Source of the DNA: Protea cynaroides
Lineage: Eukaryota; Streptophyta; Magnoliopsida; Proteales; Proteaceae
Length of the DNA stretch: 64,000 nucleotides
Reading direction: 5' to 3'
Assembly (NCBI GenBank): GCA_028583415.1
Contig: CM053276.1
Coordinates: 62,725,510 to 62,789,509, forward strand
Below are positions 10,207 to 19,844 of this stretch, in pieces (the first letter of the stretch is position 1; each line of letters starts with the position of its first letter). The notes beneath the pieces are model-generated. The model was not told the origin of the DNA. It searched no databases and saw only the letters and a program-made list of their open reading frames with translations. The position numbers and the translations under genes were made by a program.

Positions 10207-10683
10207 CATTGTCTGATTTTCTTACTGCACTACTTGTGATCTCATCCTTGTGTATATACCATTTTTAGATGTAGATGCAGGTTATACGGTGGAAGATTTC
10301 ATTGTTGCTCCAGCGTATGGAACTATTGCTGCTTTGGATGTACAAGTAGGGGAGGACGAGCATGACACATCATGCGAGTGCCCTTACAGCGTGTACCTCT
10401 AGGATGTTCTTGGTTTATTTTATTTTATTTTAGTTTGACTTATAAGACAATGTAATAGAGGTTTATTACATTTTGGTTCATTGGATAATTAGAATAATTT
10501 ATTTATTTTCAATAGATTACTTAGTTCATTTAGTAAGACTTCTACTGTATTATTATTATATTTTGATTGGTGGTTAAGCCTTGGTTTGGCTATTAACACG
10601 GTCTTATTGAGATCCTAGTGTGAACCGTTGGTTTAGTGACGGTTCACTCACACTTCTGGTTCAGTCAGAATTGGGGTATGATA
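10207..10683 (+). repeat. Truncated 5' LTR of element A (right end only)
   Basis: Matches 59077-59547 of A's 3' LTR nearly throughout (CATTGTCTGATTTTCTTACTG at the left end; GTGACGGTTCACTCACAC near the right). Its last bases are GGGGTATGATA, decayed from GGGGTGTGACA, followed at once by the PBS. About 1.7 kb of U3/R sequence is missing. The cut coincides with the end of the solo LTR. Confidence 0.85.
10283..10402 (+). CDS. LTR-encoded 39-codon conserved reading frame (A 5' copy)
   Basis: After GATGCAGGT the frame runs 39 codons to TAG at 10400, with YGTIAALDVQ in the centre and HDTSCECPYSVYL at the end. The last cysteine of CECxxC is Ser here. Length and stop match the copies in other families. 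Function unknown; translation unproven. Confidence 0.35.
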   Translation, partial: YTVEDFIVAPAYGTIAALDVQVGEDEHDTSCECPYSVYL

Positions 10684-10699
10684 ATTTGGTATCAGAGCT
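10684..10699 (+). other. Primer-binding site of element A (initiator tRNA-Met)
   Basis: ATTTGGTATCAGAGCT begins right after the LTR end. TGGTATCAGAGC is the standard plant initiator tRNA-Met PBS. Confidence 0.9.
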
Positions 10700-11214
10700 C
10701 TTAGGCTCTGTCCAACAATCCCCACATGCATCTAACTGAATCAATGAACTGAGATAGAAAAATTAAAAATCTTAATATAAACACATCATAAGCACTTGTT
10801 TGATGCATGAGACTAAATAAGAAAAGGCATTACTTAATAAACAGTTATGTTCTATGAAGGAAACCATGTAAACTAGTAAAAGTAAAAAAATCCTAAAATA
10901 AATTGTTAAATTGTACCACATGGTACATTCCACAAATCGAACAGTTATCTTGTTATCAAAAGAGAACTGTATTAATAGGAGAGAGAAATGTAAAATGATC
11001 CATCATGGGGTTGGGGGCATTAGAGGAATTAAATTGGTGATGTCATAGTCTAGCTCATATGCTACCCTGAGCCAACCTGCTCCTGAGTGACCTTGAGACT
11101 ATGGGCAAGGTGCTCCATGCGACAATCACCAGCGCACTAAGCCTCCCGGATCTCTATCAGCATCGCCATCACCGGATCAGCAGGGGCTTGAAAAGGTCTT
11201 GCTACTGAAATGGG
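10700..11214. other. Leader of element A between PBS and antisense ORF
   Basis: About 515 bp of AT-rich leader. The right half may still hold the degraded C-terminal coding part of the antisense ORF on the minus strand (the frame past 11215 is open for some distance but has stops). No other feature is seen. Confidence 0.4.
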
Positions 11215-12180
11215 CTAGGGTGCAGGAGCGGGAATATCCTCCATGTACTCACCCTCATCACCCCCTACCACTCCTGCATGTGTTGCTGCTGCTGCTGCTG
11301 CCCTCCTAGGTGGAATCGGATGGGCTTCTAGTTCCTCATCACTGCTCAGTAGGTTAACCATCCTCATCCTGACGATGGCATCCCCGTCAATGTCTGAAGA
11401 CATGTTGTCCTCGATGGCAATTTCACCATCCATGTCTACGCGCAGATGTTGCAGGAATGTAGTAATGACGTGACCATAAAGAAGGTTACCCATGAGATTT
11501 GGCGTAGTAGCATACGCCAAGGTCTTGATGTTGATGTACGGCAAGCATACCCGCTCCCTAGTGGCTAGGCAATAAGTGAGGAACTGGGTCAGCTGAGACA
11601 CTTCATAATAATGGCCATTCTAGGGAAGGATGTTATGCTAAATAATGCTAAAATATACCCTAGGAACAGGTCGAAGGTTCTCCGCCAGCATGGGCAAACC
11701 AGGAGTGAGAATCTGAGCAGAAATCTCTGCGCACATTTCCTCAGTGAGATACCTTTCTCCTTAGGTGCACAGTACACTACGTCACCATCATTATGAATCC
11801 CCAACAGGTTGGCTAACTGAAAGTATTGAAGGAGATAAGAACACCCTTGACCAAACTAGTGATGCATATGTCCCGATAGTGCTCAAAGTCGTTGAGGTCC
11901 CCTTCGACTTCCAAATTGGCAAAGAAATATTTCATGAAATTGGGTTGAGTGGTTACCTCATACATTATAATGGGTAACCACCCTAGTGCATCAAAGGCAG
12001 CCTCAACATCGAACTATTGGAGCTGTGTCAAATTCACGCAGTGACTAGATTCAATGTTCTTGTCATCGAACCACGAAAATCAGGCTTCTGCAGCCGCTGC
12101 TCAAAATCACATCTCATCAAATAGTCAGGCAGGTGGGTGTGGTATTCGTTAACTTGGACCATAAGCATGTTTGCCTATAC
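11215..12180 (-). pseudogene. Antisense ORF of element A, degenerate
   Basis: The minus strand keeps the C-terminal half as 128 open codons (11601-11215): VSQLTQFLTYCLATRE, VCLPYINIKTL, NLMGNLLYGHVI, then an acidic stretch and an Ala run. These align with PVCLPYI and QLGNLPYRRLI of the E copy. Toward 12180 the homologous N-terminal part is broken by many stops and frameshifts, though INDG-like and QPVGDS-like patches are recognisable. Position and orientation, antisense between PBS and gag, are as in E and B. Confidence 0.65.
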
Positions 12181-12776
12181 TGCGATGTGTAGACATGATG
12201 TAAACAACAAAACAAAGCCAGATAACATGAATTAGTTGAAATTTTTAAGAATTTAGCAGCATAACGATAATAATTCAAGCAAAAGCCTTGAACTCACCCA
12301 GAATTGGGTAGGAGGACTTATGTGAAACATACAACATCAACACAATACTCAAATAATTGATGAATCAATAAGAAATTCAAACATTTCACAAAAAAAATTC
12401 AATTTTGGGGAAAACATAGGTCAAAATCACCAAAAATTTGGGTTTTTGACAAATTATTTGGTAGAACCTTAAATAAGTTGAGGGCTTTTGTCCATAGAGG
12501 TCCCAAAACTAAGTCTAAGCCGAAGAAAAGAAATTCTTACAGTTAGAATATCTATAATCAAGAAAAATTTGGATTTGGGCATGAAATAAAGGAGAAAACA
12601 ATGTAAGAGAGATGAGAAGAGGAAGAAACTCACTTGGAGTTGTTGTTGAGCACTCTTGATCGAGAAGAATCACTCCTCTAAGCACTAGATGAACTGGAGA
12701 GACTCACCAGCTCAGAGAGGAATCGCCACCGGAGAGAAAAGAAAAAGGAAAAGTGAGAAATGACTCAAAAATCATG

Positions 12777-13045
12777 ATTTTAAAAGCCTTTTTAGGCATA
12801 CCAGTCGATGGTTTGCACTATACCGGTCAACTGGTACCTCTTGTGGTATGCGATCAGTACCATTCGATCAGACCAAAAATTTTGTCCACCTACCATATCT
12901 TTCGCACCATTCTCCATATTCATGCGACTGGTATATCGACTGGTACCTCTCAGGAAGTTTGAGAATTTTGTCTGCCTAACATACAGGTCGACCCATTTTC
13001 TACTGTACTCGTGATTGGTATGTTGCGACTGGACAAAATAGCTTA
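12777..13045 (-). promoter_or_regulatory. Motif cluster and TTTTAAA box upstream of A's antisense ORF
   Basis: About 260 bp with repeated ACTGGTA/TACCAGT and CGATCR-type motifs in both orientations (12800-13045), ending on the minus strand in GCTTTTAAAATC at 12777-12788. The same ACTGGT/ACCAGT and CGATCGG motifs occur in A's 3' LTR at 57520-57600 and 58105-58260. A donor-like CCAA|GTGAGT lies on the minus strand near 12640. I read this as the antisense promoter. Confidence 0.45.
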
Positions 13046-13215
13046 TGTCCAAAAAAATTTTAAAAATTGAAATTTGTGATTTTAATTGGTTCTGTTGGAG
13101 TTTTTTGCCTTGTACTTGTTAGGACTAACACTACTATGACAAAATGTATTTGCTTGAATATATTTCATGTGTTATGTCTTTTCTCAGATCCAACCAGGGA
13201 AAAATTAATCTGAGA

Positions 13216-14536
13216 TGGCAAGCAGAAATAGTCATAAAGGTTCACGAAAACGTCACCACTCAAGGGTGCGACACACTAAGGATAATGTGTAAACAAAAAA
13301 TGTTGGTGAACAAAACCTGAACCTAGAAGAAGGAAATTCAGTGAGAGATGCTGAAGAAAGTACTCCAATGACGAATAATGGGAATGGGTAAAATCACAGG
13401 GCACAAACCAACTTGCTAGGCCCTCCTCACATGAACTCAAAGACTACTTTGACGAATCTGGTTTACTAGATGGAAGCACAGCAAAGGCGTTCTTGGACAA
13501 GATGCTAAAGATATTCAGGCCACTAGGACACATTCCTACAGATGGTATGCCTGAATCTGGAGGAAATAATACCTCACTACCAGTGGATGGGTAGCATTGG
13601 ACCGATGGGCCAAGAGCAGAATCTGCAACTACCATAGCAAATTCTGACATCATTTTCCTATCAAGGGGATATCTATATTCGTCACCATGGTACGAAATGA
13701 CTCCACCAGGGCAGAATGACCTTAGCCAGGTGGTGGATAGGTTTTTAAAGCTGAAACCCCCTACCTTCATAGGGAAGCCAAGGAAACCGTTGTGGCCAGC
13801 ACAATGGGTCATTGAAATGGAGAAGAACTTCCATCTGATGACTTGTACGGAGGATGAGAAAGTGTTGTTTGCTATGCATATGCTGAGGGAAGATGCCAAT
13901 GCCTAGTGGAATTCTACCCAACTATACTTGGAGACGAAGCATACTCAAATCACTTGGGAAATATTTAAAGAGGGCTTCTTCAATAAGTATTTTTTGAGGA
14001 GTTTTCATGACCAGATGGAGAATTCAATCTACAAAAATCCTAGATGACCATGGAGGTGTACCAATAGAGGTACGAAGAGCTGTTCTTCTTTGCCCCAGCT
14101 AGCATGCAAGAAGAGGAAACGAAGACCCGCAGGTTCACTATGGGATTGCAAGGAAGTATTCTGAAGCATGTTCTTGGTTTAGAGAAAAAGGTGTACAATG
14201 AAGCTATACAGAACATTCGAGTGATAGAAACAAGCCAAAGGGACAGTTTCATTGCTCAAAACAAGGGACTGAAGAGGCCTGCTCCTAAGACATCAAGTAG
14301 AGGGAATATTAAACCCTTCTGCCCTTACAAGGCTCAGACTACTGCGGTGCCAGCAAGGACTATTACCTCACCACTGTAGTAGGTAGCTGGTCAGAACACT
14401 AACATCAAGTGCTTCAACTTCCAGCAAGTGGGCCATTATGCTAGGACTTGCACTCTACCAAAGAAGCAATCACAACAAGGGAAGGTACTTGTAGTCACCG
14501 CTGAGGAAGTAGCCTCATCACCTAATGTGGTTACTG
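13216..14536 (+). pseudogene. gag: gag of element A
   Basis: ATG at 13216 (MASRNSHKG), 29 bases after a splice-acceptor-like TCTTTTCTCAG at 13187. The frame then breaks. Recognisable parts: DRFLKLKPPTFIGKP and WPAQWVIEMEKNF (13697-13906), WEIFKEGFFNKYF, the MGLQGSILKHVLGLEKK block (14104-14379) and the nucleocapsid region near 14409-14455. The zinc knuckle reads CFNFQQVGHYARTC, so the second cysteine of CCHC has become Phe. Stops at 13904, 14044 and 14377, plus at least one frameshift, disable it. It would have encoded the particle shell and RNA-binding protein. Confidence 0.85.
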
Positions 14537-14615
14537 GTATGATTTCATCCTTTACTATTTTGTTTACTGCATTATTATGTGTGAGCATGTAGACTAAGGA
14601 TTAATTAAATTCCAG
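14537..14615 (+). other. Putative gag-pol intron of element A (79 bp)
   Basis: GTTACTG|GTATGATTTC ... AAATTCCAG|GAACTG. Removing these 79 bases joins the gag frame (..V-T-G) to the protease frame (..T-V-D-I-A-G) without a shift. A plausible branch site GACTAAG lies about 25 bases before the AG. B and D carry the same structure at 69 bp. Confidence 0.6.
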
Positions 14616-15020
14616 GAACTGTAGATATAGCTGGTGTATCCGCCAGAGTCCTCTTTGACTCTGGGGCTACACACTCTTTTGTCTCTATATCCTTTGGAAA
14701 AAAATTGGAGTTACCTATCAAGCCCTTGACTCCGTGCTTGATAGTTCATTCTCCAATGAAAGCTATGGGCCGTACCTAGTTCACATTAATGGGCAGAACC
14801 TAGAAGCAAATTTAGTTCAACTCGAGATGGCAGACTTTAACGTCATCTTGGGGATGGATTGGTTAGGCCAACACTCGGCTAGTTTAATATGCGTCGAAAT
14901 GAGGCTTGCTTTCAAGGGTGATAGTGGAAAGAAGTTCAACTTCACAAGGACAAAGTTACCTAAGAAGCCGAAGCTTATTCTCTCTGCTCTCAAAGCTAAG
15001 AGATGCCTAGAGAAAGGAGG
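14616..15020 (+). pseudogene. pol: pol of element A: protease, up to the insertion of B
   Basis: The frame reads VLFDSGATHSFVS with an intact DSGA active site near 14655-14670, then LIVHSPMKAMG, LVQLEMADFNVILGMDWLGQHSASLI and KLILSALKAKRCLEKGG. At GGAGG the coding frame is cut by element B and resumes at 26479. The protease itself looks nearly intact here. Confidence 0.88.
15016..15020 (+). repeat. Target-site duplication GGAGG of element B (left copy)
   Basis: GGAGG precedes B's 5' LTR. The same five bases follow B's 3' LTR at 26474-26478. This proves insertion of B as a unit. Confidence 0.95.
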
Positions 15021-15414
15021 TGTAAGACCCACACTCCACTAACTTGGTCTAACCGTGTTGTGCCAGGTCTTTCCATCATTCCTAGACCAATGGACCCAGC
15101 GTGTGAAGATAGATCACAAACAAGATATGAGAATCGAGTTAAAAACACTAAAAACATACCTAAGGTCGCATGCCAAAAACACTAAAAACAAACCTAAGGT
15201 CGCATGCCTGGGTAGGTATGATCGACCATAAGGAAGGGAACCAAAAATCTCAAATCCAGAACCCCACAATCGATTATTTTGACCCTACGGTCGATGGTTT
15301 ATTCGACTGTATGATCGACCGTGAGAACCCTAGATCAAACTCCGAGTTTTGGAAACTTTCCTAAACTAAGTGATTGCTTTCTTAATTAAAAGAGGACTTT
15401 ATATGAAGAGTTTT

Positions 15415-15428
15415 CTTCTATATAAAGG
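15415..15428 (+). promoter_or_regulatory. TATA box and GGACGTCC palindrome of B 5' LTR
   Basis: CTATATAAAGGACGTCCC: a TATA box running into a GGACGTCC palindrome that occupies the initiator position. The solo LTR, B 3' LTR and both D LTRs keep the same arrangement. Confidence 0.65.
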
Positions 15429-16993
15429 ACGTCCCTCAGTCCTTTTTCACTCTTTTAGAACATTAGTAAACCCTAGAGAAAGAGAAGGAAGAGAAGGAGG
15501 AGGAAAAAGCTAAGGAGAGGAATATACTGAGAAGAAATTGGCTCTCTATCACAGGCAAAGGTATGAAATGAATCTCTGGAGATGTAAACTCTAAGGAATA
15601 AGACTTCTATGAAAGATAGACAATATCAACCTAATATAATCTATGTGATTTCCTTGAGAAAATCTCAAGGAGAACCATGAGGAGTGAATTTGATGATTAG
15701 TGTTGATAAGAAACTACTAATGATGGCCATAGGATGACCTTAGAATAAACCCCATTGAAGATCAGAAGAATTGACCCAAAAAGAACTCGAATTGCATGTA
15801 GACTATGACCAAAAATCTGAAGGTTGCAGCTACAATCGACCATAGCATGACCAGTATGACTAGAGGACTGACCATAGACATTCGGGAAGATTTCAGAAAT
15901 CATATGGTCGCAACTATGGTCACACCATATGCGGCCGTAGGGTATAGACCATAGACAGTAAGATCGATACAGCATGAGACCATAGGACTAATCAGACACC
16001 TATCAGTGCTCTATTTCGATTTTTGACTACTGTAACATGTCACATATGAACCCTAACTTAAATTCATATAACTTTTAGGTTGTTAAATCAATTCAAAGAG
16101 AATTTCAAGGCTTGGAAGGACATCGAGTATTGCTAACAGGTGAGGAAACCAGACCTAAACTAATTAGATAATACCAAACTATTTACTTTTATTAAGTCCA
16201 ATGCCATGATTGATTCTATGCATGTATGCTTGTAATGTGCATCTCACATGTCATCCAATATTCTTGCTATTATTGCTCATACATATTTAATTTTATTTAT
16301 TTATAACATGATGATGATGATGATGCTAAGAATAGGCATGTGAATGTATGTGTGTGGTTGGTGTGTTGGATGCGAGTAGAGCATCAGGGGGAGGACGTGG
16401 CATGGTGGTCTTCGACCTCATCATCAGACTCTAGCTCTATCTCTACTCAAGTCTTGGCCACTAGCATCATCGTATCGTTATTACCTTAGCAGAACTATTA
16501 CTTCGTAGGGCATCAGGGGAGGTAATCTAGGACCGTGTGGTCTCTGACTCTGTCGGGGGGCCTTAGCTCTATCTCTATGGACGTATTGAGGGATGTTGGG
16601 GTAAGGCCTTGGATACACTATTTGGCATTAGGATTGGTTAGTTGCGAGCCCAGTTTGTAAGCCCTCGCTAATAGGGGCTTACGTGTTGGTATGGATAGGG
16701 CATCAGGGAAAGTGTTGGCGGTGTTTGATCCAAACACTTTAGCTCTATCTCTATTCCATGGTGGGTGCATGTGGGACAGTAATGGTGTTTAATCCATTGG
16801 ACGGATTCATACACTAGTGTATAGAGGTGCGGTGGCCACCAAACCTTTCTATAACATATTGCAAACTTATAAACCAGACCACAGATATGAATTGAATGCG
16901 TGCATATATTTATTGCATTGTTTTGTTTGCTCACTGAGCCATGATGTGTGCTCACCCTTTCGACGTCGAATATTTTTAGTTGATGATGCAGGT

Positions 16994-17113
16994 CCTACCA
17001 TTGAAGAATATATGAATGTATCGATGTATGGACACGTTGCTGCAATGGACATAGAAGCTGAAGAAGATGCGCATGATTCATCATGCGAGTGCAACCAATG
17101 TGTTTTTGCTTAA
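16994..17113 (+). CDS. LTR-encoded 39-codon conserved reading frame (B 5' copy)
   Basis: Frame intact: after GATGATGCAG|GT come 39 codons ending in TAA at 17111, with EEYMNVSMYGHVAAMD and HDSSCECNQCVFA. It forms the end of a 98-codon open frame from 16817. Against the copy in A's 3' LTR there is no indel over 42 codons, and many differences fall at third positions. The AG of TTTTTAG or TGCAG just before it could serve as a splice acceptor for the LTR donor at 15561. No known domain. Candidate only. Confidence 0.45.
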   Translation, partial: PTIEEYMNVSMYGHVAAMDIEAEEDAHDSSCECNQCVFA

Positions 17114-17391
17114 GTTTAGTTATAATTTAAACATCAGATATGTAATTGATTATTTATTTTTATGTCTTGTGGTTTGGAGATAATTGGATTAAATACTTAT
17201 TTATCATTGTTAGACTCTCAATTCATTATCTGTAAGACTTTTGCTTATTTGTTTATTACCTCTGATTATTAATGTAGAATGTGTGTATGGTTTGATATGT
17301 TGGGTACGACCTATACGAGATCCTGGGTAAACCGTTGGTTTATTGGCGGTTCATCACACCATTCTAGTTAGACCAGAATTGGGGTGTGACA

Positions 17392-17406
17392 ACTTGGTAT
17401 CAGAGC
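17392..17406 (+). other. Primer-binding site of element B
   Basis: ACTTGGTATCAGAGC directly after the LTR, complementary to initiator tRNA-Met. Confidence 0.93.
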
Positions 17407-17688
17407 ATCTCAGGTTATACCCATTGACCTAACTACTTCCGCATGAGTCATAAACTGAGTTAGGATAAAATTAAAAGCTATAATAAGAACACACCATAAG
17501 CACCTGTGTTGTATGATACATAAACTAAGAAAAAGAATAATGCACATATGTAAAGGGAAAACCAAATATATATATATATATATATATATCCAAATGGGAA
17601 TAAGATAAATGTACATCCAAAGCAGAGTACAGTCCAAAATCCGGGCAGTTACTCTATAGTATAAAAAGGAAAAAGATATAAATAACAA
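17407..17688. other. Leader spacer of element B with short AT run
   Basis: Between PBS and the antisense ORF end. Contains a (TA)n run near 17567-17589. No gene seen. Confidence 0.5.
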
Positions 17689-18963
17689 TCATGGAGCTGG
17701 AGGTGCTGGAGGAGGAGGTGCCTTACTATCTCTATCATAGTCCTCAGCATATACTCTCGCAAGCCAGGCCACCTGAGTCTGAGTCGCTCGAAGACTAGCT
17801 GTTAGATCGGCTACCCACTGGTTTGTAGAGCACTGGGCATCTAGAAGCTCTCCTACTCTCCAATCAGGCACTCGCTAAGCCTCCCGAATCTCACGTAACA
17901 GCCCCACCATGTCATCTGGAGGTGGGCATGAAGGGCCAGCTGAATGAAAAGCCCGAGAAGGGCCAACTCCAGTAGAATGCTATGGCGATGGAGGAGGGAT
18001 GGCATCCACATCCATGTACATCCGATCATCATCCTCCTCATCGTCACCCTCGTGTGCCTCTACTGCTGCCTCTACTGCTGCTGTTGCCGCCTCTACATCT
18101 GCTGCCGCTACCTAAGTGAGAGGACGTCTCATAGCATTCCTCTCATCATCATTGACCTGTATATCTCTCATGCCCATCCTACTGATGGCCTCCCAATCAA
18201 GGTCAGCTGAGAAGGTGTCCTCAAGGATCCTCTCATCCACTAGATTCACCTGTAGACCGGCGAGTAAGGTGGAGATCAGCAGCCCATAGGGCAAGTTACC
18301 TCTCAAGTTAGGCAACGTAGCTTTGTGCATAGTCCAAAGAATAACATATAGAAAGCAGACAGGCTGCCTAGTACAGATATAATACAGCAGGTACTAAGTC
18401 AGCTATGAGATCATCTTGTAGTGTCTACCCTGGGGAATAAGATTATGCTGGATAATCTTAAAGTAGACCCGTGGCTCTGGACGCAGGTTGACTGCTTTCA
18501 TCTCCCAGTGATCATCTCGAAGAATCTGATTATCGATTTCTGCACACACATGTGTAGATAGAAATTATGGCTTCCTGGGTTCACAATAAACCAACTGACC
18601 ATCGTTGAAAATGCCTAGGAGATCAGCTAACTCTTGACAGTTGAAAGATATCAGAACTCCTTTCACCCAGCTGGTGATCCGAAGCTCTCTACCCCTATCA
18701 ACATCTTCTAAGTCACCCTCTCCATGTAGGTGACAGTATAACTGCTTGACCAAGTCCGAGCAAGTGCAAGCCTCGTACAAGATCACTAGAAGCCAGCCCA
18801 TATCACCAAACACCCTTTTCACATCAAACAGGGCTAAATGGGCTAGGTTCATACACCGACCCCCTTCCACTTTCTTTCGGTCAAACCAAGGATATCGCAC
18901 CTCTGCTTTAACGGACCTGAAGCGTCGTGGGTCATGAACGTGAAGAACCTTAGTGCGAACCAT
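17689..18963 (-). pseudogene. Antisense ORF of element B: plant-transposon-protein-like
   Basis: Starts at 18963 (MVRTKVLHVHD), six bases after an acceptor-like CTCTTGCAG on the minus strand. The first 132 codons are open and align without gaps to the E copy: RCMNLAHLALFD, FGDMGWL, LVKQLYCHL, RGRELRITSWVKG, CQELADLLGI. Later parts are interrupted by stops near 18565, 18330 and 17872. The remaining pieces keep LRGNLPYGLLI, DWEAISRMGM (the Trp that is a stop in E), the ELLDAQ coiled coil and the Pro-rich tail. It lies antisense between PBS and gag. Function unknown. Confidence 0.7.
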
Positions 18964-18968
18964 GATAA

Positions 18969-19720
18969 CTGCAAGAGAAGAAAATAAGAAAACAAGTTAG
19001 AAAATTTTGAAAATTTAACAGCATAACGACGTAAAATGGAAAAAGCCTCACTTTTCACCCAAACATTTGGGTAAGAGGACTTACATAGGTCCCAAACCAT
19101 CCTGCAAGGCTCATACAATTGGAAATTTAAACTAGGTAGGTCGAATTTGAAGAAATTTTGACAATTGGGAAAAACCCCAAAATTTAGGTCAAAAATGGGA
19201 ATTTTCAAGTTTCTACTAAACTAACCGATGAAACTTAAATTTTCTTGAGGGCTTTCATCCATTGGGTGGCCAATAGCAAAAGATCCCAATAAAAATTTAA
19301 TTTTTACGATCAAAAAAATATTAATTAGAAGAAAACCCCACAAATAACAAAAACCCTAGGTATGAAAGCTTAAAAATGGAGAAAAGTATAGAACATACCT
19401 CAAGGAATGGAGTGACGGATGTTGATCGATGGAAAAATCATCAAGTTTGTGTGGTCGACACTGTAGCAACTCACTAGTAGCGAGTTGAGTAGAGACCGTA
19501 GGAGGAAGAAGGAGAATGAGAGGGGAAATTTTTGAAAAACAGGTTTAAAAACCTGATTTTGAATCATACAGTTGCACAATTCGACCAAAACCATCGACCG
19601 TATGATCGAACATAGGGTCCTGGTAAGTTGCCAGGATTTTGAAGGTCGCACCTATGGTCACACAACATGCGAACGTTGGCCATCGACCGTATGAATGACT
19701 GTTGTCTGCATTTTGATTCT
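18969..19720 (-). promoter_or_regulatory. Antisense promoter region and leader intron of element B
   Basis: On the minus strand, a cluster of TCGACC/GGTCGCA motifs (19560-19720) is followed by CAGGTTTTTAAACCTG (19541-19555), a CT-rich stretch, CCTTGAG|GTATGTTC (donor at 19398) and CTCTTGCAG (acceptor at 18969), then the antisense ORF. Order and spacing match element E. The plus strand of this stretch is gag leader with no sense ORF. Confidence 0.5.
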
Positions 19721-19844
19721 ACTTGAACTTTTGTCTATTGATTTTGTTTTCTCTCGCCTTCCATTGTGAGACTAACCCAATACTACCATCATATCTTGTC
19801 TCACATGTACAACCTTTCCAAGTACTATTCAACCAATAGTTTAA

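Larger units (their letters stand above)
15021..17391 (+). repeat. 5' LTR of element B
   Basis: TGTAAGACCCACACTCC ... GGGGTGTGACA, 2371 bp. Motif clusters with ATGRTCGACCAT and GGTCGCA lie at about 15185-15335 and 15820-15980, on either side of the TATA box. A purine-rich leader ends in GGCAAAG|GTATGAAATG, with the donor at 15561. An ATG run lies near 16308-16326. A 34-bp tandem duplication (15141-15174 and 15175-15208) is absent from the 3' LTR. Confidence 0.95.

Noticed and set aside
17392..17406. tRNA-like sequences at the LTR ends
   Set aside because: They are only the short complement of tRNA-Met 3' ends (PBS), no cloverleaf.
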